From an uncultured Streptomyces sp. (lineage in GTDB: Bacteria > Actinomycetota > Actinomycetes > Streptomycetales > Streptomycetaceae), in NCBI RefSeq assembly GCF_947488945.1, contig NZ_CANLBS010000003.1, positions 62,001-126,000 on the forward strand: a stretch of 64,000 bases of DNA. Reading direction: 5' to 3'. Below, piece after piece: positions 8,474-14,501 of this stretch (positions are counted from its first letter, which is position 1; each line of letters begins with the position of its first letter). The notes below the pieces were generated by a model, which worked only from the letters and a program-made list of their open reading frames with translations, was not told the DNA's origin and made no database searches. A program made the position numbers and the translations under genes.

Positions 8474-9058
8474 GTGTACTTCGCCGCACTGCTCGCGCGC
8501 ACCGAAGACGGGTGGGAAGCGAGCGATACAGAGCTCGACGATGTGGAGACCCTGCCCGACCTGACGGATCTGGCCCGGGAAGCCTCGGTGGACGAGGACA
8601 CGGTCGTCGTCTACATCGAGCAGGAGGACGCCTGGTTCGGCGTCGTCCGCGTGGATGGTGAGGAGGACCCGCGCATCTACGTCTCGGACGCGGCCGCCGC
8701 CTCGCGTTCCTCGTACGGGGAGATCCTGCTCACCGACGAACTGCTCGGCCGCGAACCCGGGGCCGAAGACGTGATCGCCGCCCTGGAGGAGCTCGTCGGC
8801 CTCGACGAGTCCGAGGACGACGCCGACGACGAGGCGCCCGCCGGCGTCGTGGTCGGCGGCCGGACGGCGCCCGACGACACGATCGACACCGACCAGGACA
8901 CCGACCCCGACGCCGTCCCGGCGGGGCCGATCGGGGACGCGGGCCTCCTCGCCGACCTCGGCCTCTCCTCGCAGGCACTGCTGACGCTGCGGACCGACGC
9001 ACTGGCGGAGATCGCCGAGGCGTTGGGAGCGGCCGAGGTGCTGGAGTCCGTCCGTTAG
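8474..9058 (+). CDS. tRNA adenosine deaminase-associated protein
   Basis: 194-residue acidic protein of the family found directly upstream of tadA in actinobacteria. It begins VYFAALLARTEDGWEASDTE and has DLAREASVDEDTVVVYIEQEDAWFGVVRVDG. It has a very acidic middle (residues about 115-150) and a helical C-terminus (LRTDALAEIAEALGAAEVLESVR). The GTG at 8474 has GGGAGAG five bases upstream; an ATG at 8450 extends the frame but lacks such support. Its stop codon overlaps the -10 box of tadA. Its biochemical role is not known to me; the association with TadA rests on gene order. Confidence 0.85.
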   Translation: MYFAALLARTEDGWEASDTELDDVETLPDLTDLAREASVDEDTVVVYIEQEDAWFGVVRVDGEEDPRIYVSDAAAASRSSYGEILLTDELLGREPGAEDVIAALEELVGLDESEDDADDEAPAGVVVGGRTAPDDTIDTDQDTDPDAVPAGPIGDAGLLADLGLSSQALLTLRTDALAEIAEALGAAEVLESVR

Positions 9059-9061
9059 GGT
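9056..9061 (+). promoter_or_regulatory. -10 box TAGGGT overlapping the upstream stop codon
   Basis: The box begins at the TAG stop of the preceding gene and ends 6 nt before the tadA GTG, so tadA can be transcribed as a leaderless mRNA besides any readthrough. Confidence 0.5.
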
Positions 9062-9067
9062 CCGCGG

Positions 9068-9601
9068 GTGACTGCTCCACCGCCCGCATCCCCGTCCCAG
9101 CCCCCTATCCCCCCATCCGCTTCCACCGCACCGCCCGCCGCCGACCCCGTACGGGATCCGTGGCGGGCCACCATGCGCCGCGCCCTGGACGAGGCCGCGC
9201 GGGCGGCGCGGGCCGGCGACGTGCCGGTCGGCGCCGTCCTCCTGGGCCCGGACGGGTCACCGGTCGCCACCGGGCACAACGAACGTGAGGCGACCGGCGA
9301 CCCGACCGCGCACGCGGAGGTCCTCGCGCTGCGCCGCGGCGCCGGGGCCCTCGGCCACTGGCGGCTGACCGGCTGCACCCTGGTGGTCACCCTGGAGCCC
9401 TGCACCATGTGCGCGGGCGCCCTCGTGCAGTCCCGGGTCGACCGGGTCGTCTACGGCGCCCGCGACGAGAAGGCGGGCGCGGCCGGCTCCCTGTGGGACG
9501 TCGTCCGCGACCGCCGTCTCAACCACCGGCCGGAAGTCGTCGGCGGGGTCCTGGAAGAGGCCTGCTCGGCGCAGCTCACCGCCTTCTTCCGCTCCCGCTG
9601 A
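9068..9601 (+). CDS. tadA: tRNA-specific adenosine deaminase TadA
   Basis: Deaminates A34 to inosine in tRNA-Arg(ACG), allowing one tRNA to read CGU, CGC and CGA codons; homodimeric zinc enzyme. The 177-residue protein has HAE (His82, Glu84) and PCTMC (Cys112, Cys115), the zinc ligands and catalytic Glu of the cytidine/deoxycytidylate deaminase fold. Residues 1-30 are a Pro/Ala-rich extension not needed for the fold. The GTG start is supported by a TAGGGT box 6 nt upstream. The substrate tRNA-Arg(ACG) is encoded in this window at 25355-25427. Confidence 0.95.
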   Translation: MTAPPPASPSQPPIPPSASTAPPAADPVRDPWRATMRRALDEAARAARAGDVPVGAVLLGPDGSPVATGHNEREATGDPTAHAEVLALRRGAGALGHWRLTGCTLVVTLEPCTMCAGALVQSRVDRVVYGARDEKAGAAGSLWDVVRDRRLNHRPEVVGGVLEEACSAQLTAFFRSR

Positions 9602-9646
9602 GAACCGATTTCTTTTCCCGGCCGGAGATGGTCTAAGCTCTCTCTC

Positions 9647-9731
9647 GGTAGCGTGTCCGAGCGGCCGAAGGAGCTCGCCTCGAAAGCGAGTGTGGGGAAA
9701 CTCACCGAGGGTTCAAATCCCTCCGCTACCG
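9647..9731 (+). tRNA. tRNA-Ser (anticodon CGA)
   Basis: Cloverleaf with acceptor GGTAGCG/CGCTACC, anticodon stem CTCGC/GCGAG with loop CTCGAAA (anticodon CGA), a long serine-type variable arm, T-loop TTCAAAT and discriminator G. CCA is not encoded. TAAGCT at 9634-9639 may be its -10 box. Confidence 0.95.
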
Positions 9732-9736
9732 CTCTC

Positions 9737-9773
9737 ACACCCCCTGACCCGCGGAAACGCGGTCAGGGGGTGT
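9737..9773 (+). terminator. Terminator of tRNA-Ser(CGA)
   Basis: Hairpin with arms ACACCCCCTGACC and its complement (one bulged base), directly after the tRNA and followed by TTGTG. Confidence 0.8.
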
Positions 9774-9880
9774 TGTGCTGTACGGGGTACGTCGCCCGCG
9801 GGACGTCCGGCCGGTGCGCGCGGGGACGCAGCCTTGCCCGCCCGTGACGGCGCGTACGGGTGAACACGCCTCCGGGACGC

Positions 9881-9926
9881 ACGACGGCCCCGGCTCCCGG
9901 AGAGGTCCGGGGGCCGGGGCCGTCGT
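9881..9926. terminator. Very stable 21-bp hairpin
   Basis: Near-perfect arms (ACGACGGCCCCGGC... and complement, one mismatch) with a 4-nt loop in a gene-free stretch. It may be a transcription barrier between the tRNA and the following structured region. Confidence 0.6.
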
Positions 9927-9955
9927 CGCCGTGCCGTCCCCTTGCCACGATGAGG

Positions 9956-10085
9956 TCGGGGGAAGCGGCATCGGGGGGACAAGCCGCTTCCCCCGATGAG
10001 AACAGGCCCTACCGATCGCGCCGCCGTCGGGGGGAAGTCCGGCGGCGCGATCCCACAGAGCGGGACCTGTTCCGAAGCCCTTCGG
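9956..10085. other. Array of stem-loops, candidate structured RNA
   Basis: Three successive hairpins lie in non-coding DNA. One is 9956-9969/9983-9996 (14 bp, 13-nt loop). The second is 10014-10026/10040-10052 (13 bp, 13-nt loop), enclosed by outer arms 10000-10006/10066-10072. The third is CCGAAG-CC-CTTCGG at 10072-10085. The two 13-nt loops share TCGGGGGGA. The intergenic interval is 9774-10291 and contains no gene before 10292. The array could be an sRNA, an attenuator or a protein-binding site; which strand is used is unknown. Confidence 0.5.
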
Positions 10086-10291
10086 ATTCCTGCCGGATCC
10101 GCCGGGCCCGTGCTCCCATCCTGCTACGGCCCTCACCTCCTGCGGCCGGGCAAAAGGCCCCGCGCACACGGCCCTTGGTCCCTGAAGAGCCCGTGAGCTT
10201 TCGCAGATGCGTTCGCGAACAGCCAGCGGTTCCGAGCAGGTGTGCGGATAGAATCGCGCCCGATCGCTGGACCCAAGGGGAGGCAGGGGCT

Positions 10292-10456
10292 GTGGCGCAA
10301 GCAAGGAAGATCGCGCTCTACATGGTGGTGGTCTTCGTGCTGTACACGATCATCACGGCCCCGGCCCGGGCGGCCGACCTCGTCCAGGTAGGGTTCGAAG
10401 GCGTTTCCAGCGCCGCCCAGGGCGTCGGGGACTTCATGTCCGAGCTGGTGAATTAG
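10292..10456 (+). CDS. Small exported or membrane protein, 54 aa
   Basis: 54-residue protein beginning MAQARKIALYMVVVFVLYTI. It has one hydrophobic segment (about residues 6-25) ending in APARAADL, which looks like a signal peptide or N-terminal anchor. The remainder is DLVQVGFEGVSSAAQGVGDFMSELVN. I recall close counterparts in other streptomycetes upstream of the Dabb gene; the function is unknown. The GTG start is backed by AAGGGGAGG 8 nt upstream, and TAGAAT at 10248-10253 is a plausible -10. It ends 13 bp before the next gene, so they may be cotranscribed. Confidence 0.75.
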   Translation: MAQARKIALYMVVVFVLYTIITAPARAADLVQVGFEGVSSAAQGVGDFMSELVN

Positions 10457-10469
10457 GAACGAGCACCCC

Positions 10470-10763
10470 ATGATCCGCCACCTGGTCCTCTTCAAGCTGA
10501 ACGACGGCGTCGAGCGGGACGACCCGAGGGTGGTGGCCGGCGCGGAGGCGTTCTCGAAGCTCCAGGGACAGATCCCGGAGCTGGAGTTCTGGGAGTGCGC
10601 CTGGAACATCACCGACCGGCCGATCGCGTACGACTTCGCCATCAACTCGGCCGTCGCCGACGAGGACGCGCTGGTGCGCTACATCGAGCACCCGGCCCAC
10701 CAGGACGCCGCGGGCCAGTGGCGCGCCTTCGCCACCTGGGTCATCGCCGACTACGCCTTCTGA
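10470..10763 (+). CDS. Dabb family (stress-responsive A/B barrel) protein
   Basis: 97-residue dimeric alpha/beta-barrel protein. It begins MIRHLVLFKLNDGVERDDPR and has ELEFWECAWNITDRPIAYDFAINSAVADEDAL and HPAHQDAAGQWRAFATWVIADY, the Dabb signature with the conserved HPxHQ segment. The family has few characterised members and a ligand or enzyme role cannot be deduced. It follows the small membrane protein by 13 bp. A textbook terminator follows at 10851. Confidence 0.9.
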   Translation: MIRHLVLFKLNDGVERDDPRVVAGAEAFSKLQGQIPELEFWECAWNITDRPIAYDFAINSAVADEDALVRYIEHPAHQDAAGQWRAFATWVIADYAF

Positions 10764-10850
10764 ACCGCGACTACGCCTTCCGGGGTGTGATCCGCGATCC
10801 ACGGACGCGCCCGGCCGGGCCCCCGGCTTCGCGCCGCAGGGCCCCCCGCC

Positions 10851-10882
10851 AGGCCCCTCGCCATTGAGCGAGGGGCCTTTTT
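10851..10882 (+). terminator. Rho-independent terminator with T-tract
   Basis: Perfect 11-bp stem (AGGCCCCTCGC and complement), 6-nt loop, then TTTTT. It isolates the sigma factor genes from the upstream block. Confidence 0.92.
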
Positions 10883-11021
10883 GTCGTGTTTAAACCAAGT
10901 TGAACCCAACACGGGCTCATGGGGTGCTTGCGCACAGTGGACATGTCTTGTGATGCTATGACCGCTTTTGACGGATGAATTGACCGTAGTTGACCGCAAA
11001 CCACGAAGGGGTGGCGTCACC

Positions 11022-11894
11022 GTGCCGGCCAGTACAGCGCCTCAAGTGCCACCCCAGTCGACCCAGCCGCCGATTCCGTCCGACGAGATCCAGACCGAGA
11101 CGCCGGACCCCACCGCGCCCCCCGCCAGGACCCGCGGCGCCGACACCCGGGCCCTCACCCAACTGCTCTTCGGCCAGCTCAAGGAGCTGGAGCCGGGGAC
11201 CGCCGAGCACCGCCGGGTCCGGGCTGCCCTGATCGAGGCCAACCTTCCCCTGGTGCGTTACGCGGCGGCACGTTTCCGCAGCCGCAACGAGCCGATGGAG
11301 GACGTGGTCCAGGTCGGCACCATCGGCCTCATCAACGCCATCGACCGGTTCGACCCCGAACGCGGCGTGCAGTTCCCCACGTTCGCGATGCCCACGGTGG
11401 TCGGCGAGATCAAGCGCTACTTCCGCGACAACGTCCGCACCGTGCACGTGCCCCGTCGGCTGCACGAGCTCTGGGTACAGGTCACCGGCGCCACCGAGGA
11501 CCTGACGACGGCTCACGGGCGGTCGCCCACCACGGCGGAGATCGCGGAACGGCTGAAGATCTCCGAGGAGGAGGTGCTGGCCTGCATCGAGGCCGGACGC
11601 TCCTACCACGCGACCTCGCTGGAGGCGGCCCAGGAGGGCGACGGCCTGCCCGGCCTGCTGGACCGGCTCGGCTACGAGGATCCCGCGCTCGCCGGCGTCG
11701 AACACCGCGACCTGGTGCGCCACCTGCTCGTCCAGCTGCCCGAGCGCGAGCAGCGGATCCTGCTGCTGAGGTACTACAACAACCTGACGCAGTCCCAGAT
11801 CAGCGCGGAACTGGGGGTGTCCCAGATGCATGTGTCAAGGCTTCTGGCCCGCAGTTTCGCCCGACTGAGATCCGCAAACAAGATCGAAGCGTAG
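11022..11894 (+). CDS. sigF: SigB/SigF/SigG-type RNA polymerase sigma factor (SigF-like)
   Basis: Group 3 sigma-70 factor, 290 residues. A Pro/Gln/Thr-rich N-terminal tail is followed by region 2 with [20 protein letters not shown] and [20 protein letters not shown], a region 3 helix ([19 protein letters not shown]) and region 4 ([20 protein letters not shown] plus the [23 protein letters not shown]). The N-terminal PASTAPQ start and the following tandem paralogue match my memory of S. coelicolor SigF, a late sporulation sigma factor. I chose the GTG at 11022 with GAAGGGGTGG upstream; a longer frame from 10968 lacks a ribosome site. No anti-sigma gene is adjacent. An ACATGT hexamer lies upstream at 10941. 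Confidence 0.88.
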   Translation: MPASTAPQVPPQSTQPPIPSDEIQTETPDPTAPPARTRGADTRALTQLLFGQLKELEPGTAEHRRVRAALIEANLPLVRYAAARFRSRNEPMEDVVQVGTIGLINAIDRFDPERGVQFPTFAMPTVVGEIKRYFRDNVRTVHVPRRLHELWVQVTGATEDLTTAHGRSPTTAEIAERLKISEEEVLACIEAGRSYHATSLEAAQEGDGLPGLLDRLGYEDPALAGVEHRDLVRHLLVQLPEREQRILLLRYYNNLTQSQISAELGVSQMHVSRLLARSFARLRSANKIEA

Positions 11895-11986
11895 CTGGGA
11901 CGGGTAGACCGGCTTGAACTGACGGAATGTCCGTTTCCAGCGGCACGAACGCCGTACACCCCCTGTTTCCTGCACAGACGTGGCGC

Positions 11987-12004
11987 TGACATGTCGACAT
12001 GTCA
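11987..12004. promoter_or_regulatory. 18-bp palindrome upstream of the second sigma gene
   Basis: TGACATGTCGACATGTCA is a perfect palindrome holding two ACATGT hexamers (11990, 11998). A third occurs at 12021 and a fourth upstream of the first sigma gene at 10941. It is probably an operator shared by both sigma genes. Confidence 0.55.
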
Positions 12005-12139
12005 CTACAGCGTGTTGCCGACATGTGACATTCTGCTGGAACCGAGTTTGCCGCAGCCTCCCCTCCGGTATTCAGGTGGAGGCTGCGTTCCTCCGATGGT
12101 CGCGGCCACCGCGACCGTCCGCGACCTCAAGGGGGTGGC

Positions 12140-12997
12140 ATGTCCGTAGACCAGGGCAGCTCGAAGGTGCTCACGCTCACGAAGAGCGCGCCCGCGCCTG
12201 CCGTGCTCACCAGCTCGTCGGAAGCCATCGACACCCGTACGCTCTCCCGCTCCCTGTTCCTGAGGCTCGCCGCACTCGGCGGGACCGAGGGACCGGACAG
12301 TCCGGAGCGGGCGTACGTACGGGACACACTCATCGAGCTCAACCTCCCGCTGGTCCGGTACGCGGCGGCGCGCTTCCGCAGCCGCAACGAACCCATGGAG
12401 GACATCGTCCAGGTCGGCACCATCGGCCTGATCAAGGCGATCGACCGGTTCGACTGCGAACGCGGCGTCGAGTTCCCGACGTTCGCGATGCCGACCGTGG
12501 TCGGCGAGATCAAGCGGTTCTTCCGCGACACCTCATGGTCCGTACGGGTGCCGCGCCGGCTCCAGGAGCTGCGTCTCGCCCTCACCAGAACCAGCGACGA
12601 ACTGGCGCAGAAGCTCGACCGCTCACCGACCGTGCCGGAGCTGGCCAAGGCGCTCGGGGTCTCGGAGGAGGACGTGGTCGACGGTCTCGCCGTCGGCAAC
12701 GCCTACACCGCCTCCTCGCTCGACTCGCCGTCCGTCGAGGACGACGGGGGCGAGGGTTCGCTCGCGGACCGCCTCGGCTACGAAGACGCGGCACTGGAGG
12801 GCGTCGAGTACCGGGAGTCGCTGAAGCCACTGCTGGCCAAGCTGGCGCCCCGGGAACGGCAGATCATCATGCTGCGGTTCTTCGCCAACATGACCCAGTC
12901 GCAGATCGGCGAGGAGGTCGGCATCTCCCAGATGCACGTCTCCCGGCTGCTGACCCGCACCCTCGCCCAGCTCAGAGAGGGACTCATCACCGACTGA
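12140..12997 (+). CDS. sigN: SigB/SigF/SigG-type RNA polymerase sigma factor (SigN-like)
   Basis: 285-residue paralogue of the preceding sigma factor. It shares region 2 ([20 protein letters not shown]) but has a different promoter-recognition context (GEIKRFFRDTSWSVRVPRRL) and region 4 ([43 protein letters not shown]). Its place directly after the SigF-like gene matches S. coelicolor SigN, active in the subapical stem of aerial hyphae; the name is by synteny and memory. The start ATG 12140 follows AAGGGGGTGGC. The 245-bp upstream region holds the ACATGT palindrome, which suggests its own promoter. No anti-sigma or anti-anti-sigma gene is adjacent. Confidence 0.85.
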   Translation: MSVDQGSSKVLTLTKSAPAPAVLTSSSEAIDTRTLSRSLFLRLAALGGTEGPDSPERAYVRDTLIELNLPLVRYAAARFRSRNEPMEDIVQVGTIGLIKAIDRFDCERGVEFPTFAMPTVVGEIKRFFRDTSWSVRVPRRLQELRLALTRTSDELAQKLDRSPTVPELAKALGVSEEDVVDGLAVGNAYTASSLDSPSVEDDGGEGSLADRLGYEDAALEGVEYRESLKPLLAKLAPRERQIIMLRFFANMTQSQIGEEVGISQMHVSRLLTRTLAQLREGLITD

Positions 12998-13368
12998 GCG
13001 CCCGCCCGCGGGGGCGCGGCACCCGCCCGGCGGTGGGGACGTGCCGGGACAGCGTCGGCACCGTCCCGTGGGCCTCTACGGCCGCACGGTCCCGAGGCTG
13101 CCGGTACGCCGTACCGCGTCGCCGCGACGAGACACGTCGGGACGGCGGAGAGAGCGGCGGCCCGGGTCGTCGACAGAGCAGCGGCCCCCGCGTACGGAGG
13201 CCGCCGGTGGACGGAGGGCCGGACGGTCGGCACGCGCAGGGTCCTCCGACCGCGTGGGCGGACCGGCCTGTACGCACGGGACCTCTCAACCGCGCATGCC
13301 CGCACCGGCCGGTACGGGCGGGCGCCCACGACCGCGTGGGCGGACCGGGTCGCGGGGCCGGGTCCGGA
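12998..13368. other. Intergenic region with a 20-bp direct repeat
   Basis: No gene is supported. CGACCGCGTGGGCGGACCGG occurs twice, at 13248-13267 and 13329-13348. Otherwise it is low-complexity GC-rich DNA downstream of two convergent genes. Confidence 0.5.
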
Positions 13369-13587
13369 TCAGCCGAGCGCGAGCCAGGCGACCGCGCCGA
13401 GGATCACGACGACCGCGACGACCGCCGCGATCAGCCCGGTCCGCGGACCGGAGGAGGCGGCCGCCGCCGGCTGCTGCCGGCGCTGCGGCTCGCCCTCGTC
13501 GACGAAGGCGCGGAACATCTGCGTGCTGCCTGCCGGGTCGTCATTGCCCGCGGGGCCCTGCTGAGGGGCGTGGGGGTTGTGTGCCAT
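13369..13587 (-). CDS. Small C-tail-anchored membrane protein, 72 aa
   Basis: 72-residue protein with a hydrophilic N-terminus (MAHNPHAPQQGPAGNDDPAG, then DEGEPQRRQQPAAAASSGPR) and a single C-terminal transmembrane helix (TGLIAAVVAVVVILGAVAWL) that ends almost at the C-terminus, giving a tail-anchored topology. I recognise no domain; the function is unknown. The ATG at 13587 is the first Met consistent with the composition. A TAGGGT hexamer lies 8 nt upstream on the minus strand, suggesting a leader of only a few nucleotides. It is divergent from the MarR gene across a 333-bp region. Confidence 0.7.
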   Translation of the reverse strand: MAHNPHAPQQGPAGNDDPAGSTQMFRAFVDEGEPQRRQQPAAAASSGPRTGLIAAVVAVVVILGAVAWLALG

Positions 13588-13857
13588 GGGGCAGGACCCT
13601 AGCGAACTCGGGGCCCCCGCCCAACCCCCGGGCCGACACCGGGCGCCGTGCGCACCGGCTCTCCACCGGGCGAGTCGCTCTCCGGCGCGATCACTCCATG
13701 ACGTGCGCATGCCCCCAGCCAGAGGCCGGACTGCCCCTGGGCGTGACGCATCACACATCGGCCGGATGCGGCCAGGCACACGCTGGGGCCTTGACCAGAC
13801 CCCTCCATCCTCTTTTGCATTCCTTTACTTCTGCAAGCACCGTTTCGTTTGTCTGTA

Positions 13858-13891
13858 GCAACCAACAGCTTCTATGGTTGCCCTAAGCAAC
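13858..13891. promoter_or_regulatory. Candidate MarR operator
   Basis: Inverted repeat GCAACCA (13858-13864) and TGGTTGC (13875-13881), followed by a further GCAAC at 13887 giving GTTGC-CCTAA-GCAAC. It lies 30-63 bp before the MarR GTG, the usual place for autoregulation. Confidence 0.5.
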
Positions 13892-13920
13892 AAGATGTAG
13901 AGCACAGTTCGGGAGTTCTC

Positions 13921-14478
13921 GTGGCCGCACGGAGTCAGTACGAAGAACTGGCCCGGCAGCTCAGCGCCGTGGGCGCCGTGAAAAGAGGACTCGCCCGCAT
14001 TTTGCCCCCCGAGTGCCCCGGCGGCTCCGCCGCCGTCCTCGCGCTGCTCGACCAGCACGGCGAGATGCGGATCAGCAGGCTGGCGGAGCTGCTCTCCGTC
14101 GACATGTCGGTGACCAGCCGACACGTCGCTCACGTGGCGGAGTTCGGCTGGATAGAGCGGTCCCCCGACCCGGTGGACAAGCGGTCCCGCATTCTGCGGC
14201 TGACGCCGGCCGGACGCACCGTGCTCGACGACCTCGGCCGCCGGACCACGGAGATGTTCGCCCACCACCTTGCGGACTGGTCCGACGACGAAGTCGGACA
14301 ACTCAATACTTTGCTGGCACGGCTGCGCGACAGTTTCGCGTGCCGTAGCCACACCGGGTGCACCCCCGGACGGCACAGCGACGACTGTCGTGCGCGCCCT
14401 TCCGGGAGTTCCGGGGTCGCCGGTCCAGAAGCCGGTTCCGGACCCGACGCCGTCGCGCACACCCGTACACCCCTGTAA
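13921..14478 (+). CDS. MarR family transcriptional regulator
   Basis: 185-residue winged-helix repressor. The HTH region is RISRLAELLSVDMSVTSRHVAHV, followed by the wing DPVDKRSRILRLTPAG, which carries the MarR-signature Asp and Arg. A low-complexity tail after residue 145 (CRSHTGCTPGRHSDDC) with three or four Cys is unusual; whether it senses redox or metals is unknown. The start is GTG 13921 with GGGAG 6 nt upstream. It ends 23 bp before the exporter gene and most likely represses that exporter, as in other MarR-MFS pairs. An inverted repeat upstream suggests autoregulation. Confidence 0.88.
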   Translation: MAARSQYEELARQLSAVGAVKRGLARILPPECPGGSAAVLALLDQHGEMRISRLAELLSVDMSVTSRHVAHVAEFGWIERSPDPVDKRSRILRLTPAGRTVLDDLGRRTTEMFAHHLADWSDDEVGQLNTLLARLRDSFACRSHTGCTPGRHSDDCRARPSGSSGVAGPEAGSGPDAVAHTRTPL

Positions 14479-14501
14479 CAGAAGCAAAGAGAAGGAAATC
14501 A

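Noticed and set aside
9956..10052. CsrB-like GGA-loop RNA
   Set aside because: The loops do carry GGA, but CsrA is not known from streptomycetes, so this analogy is not used.
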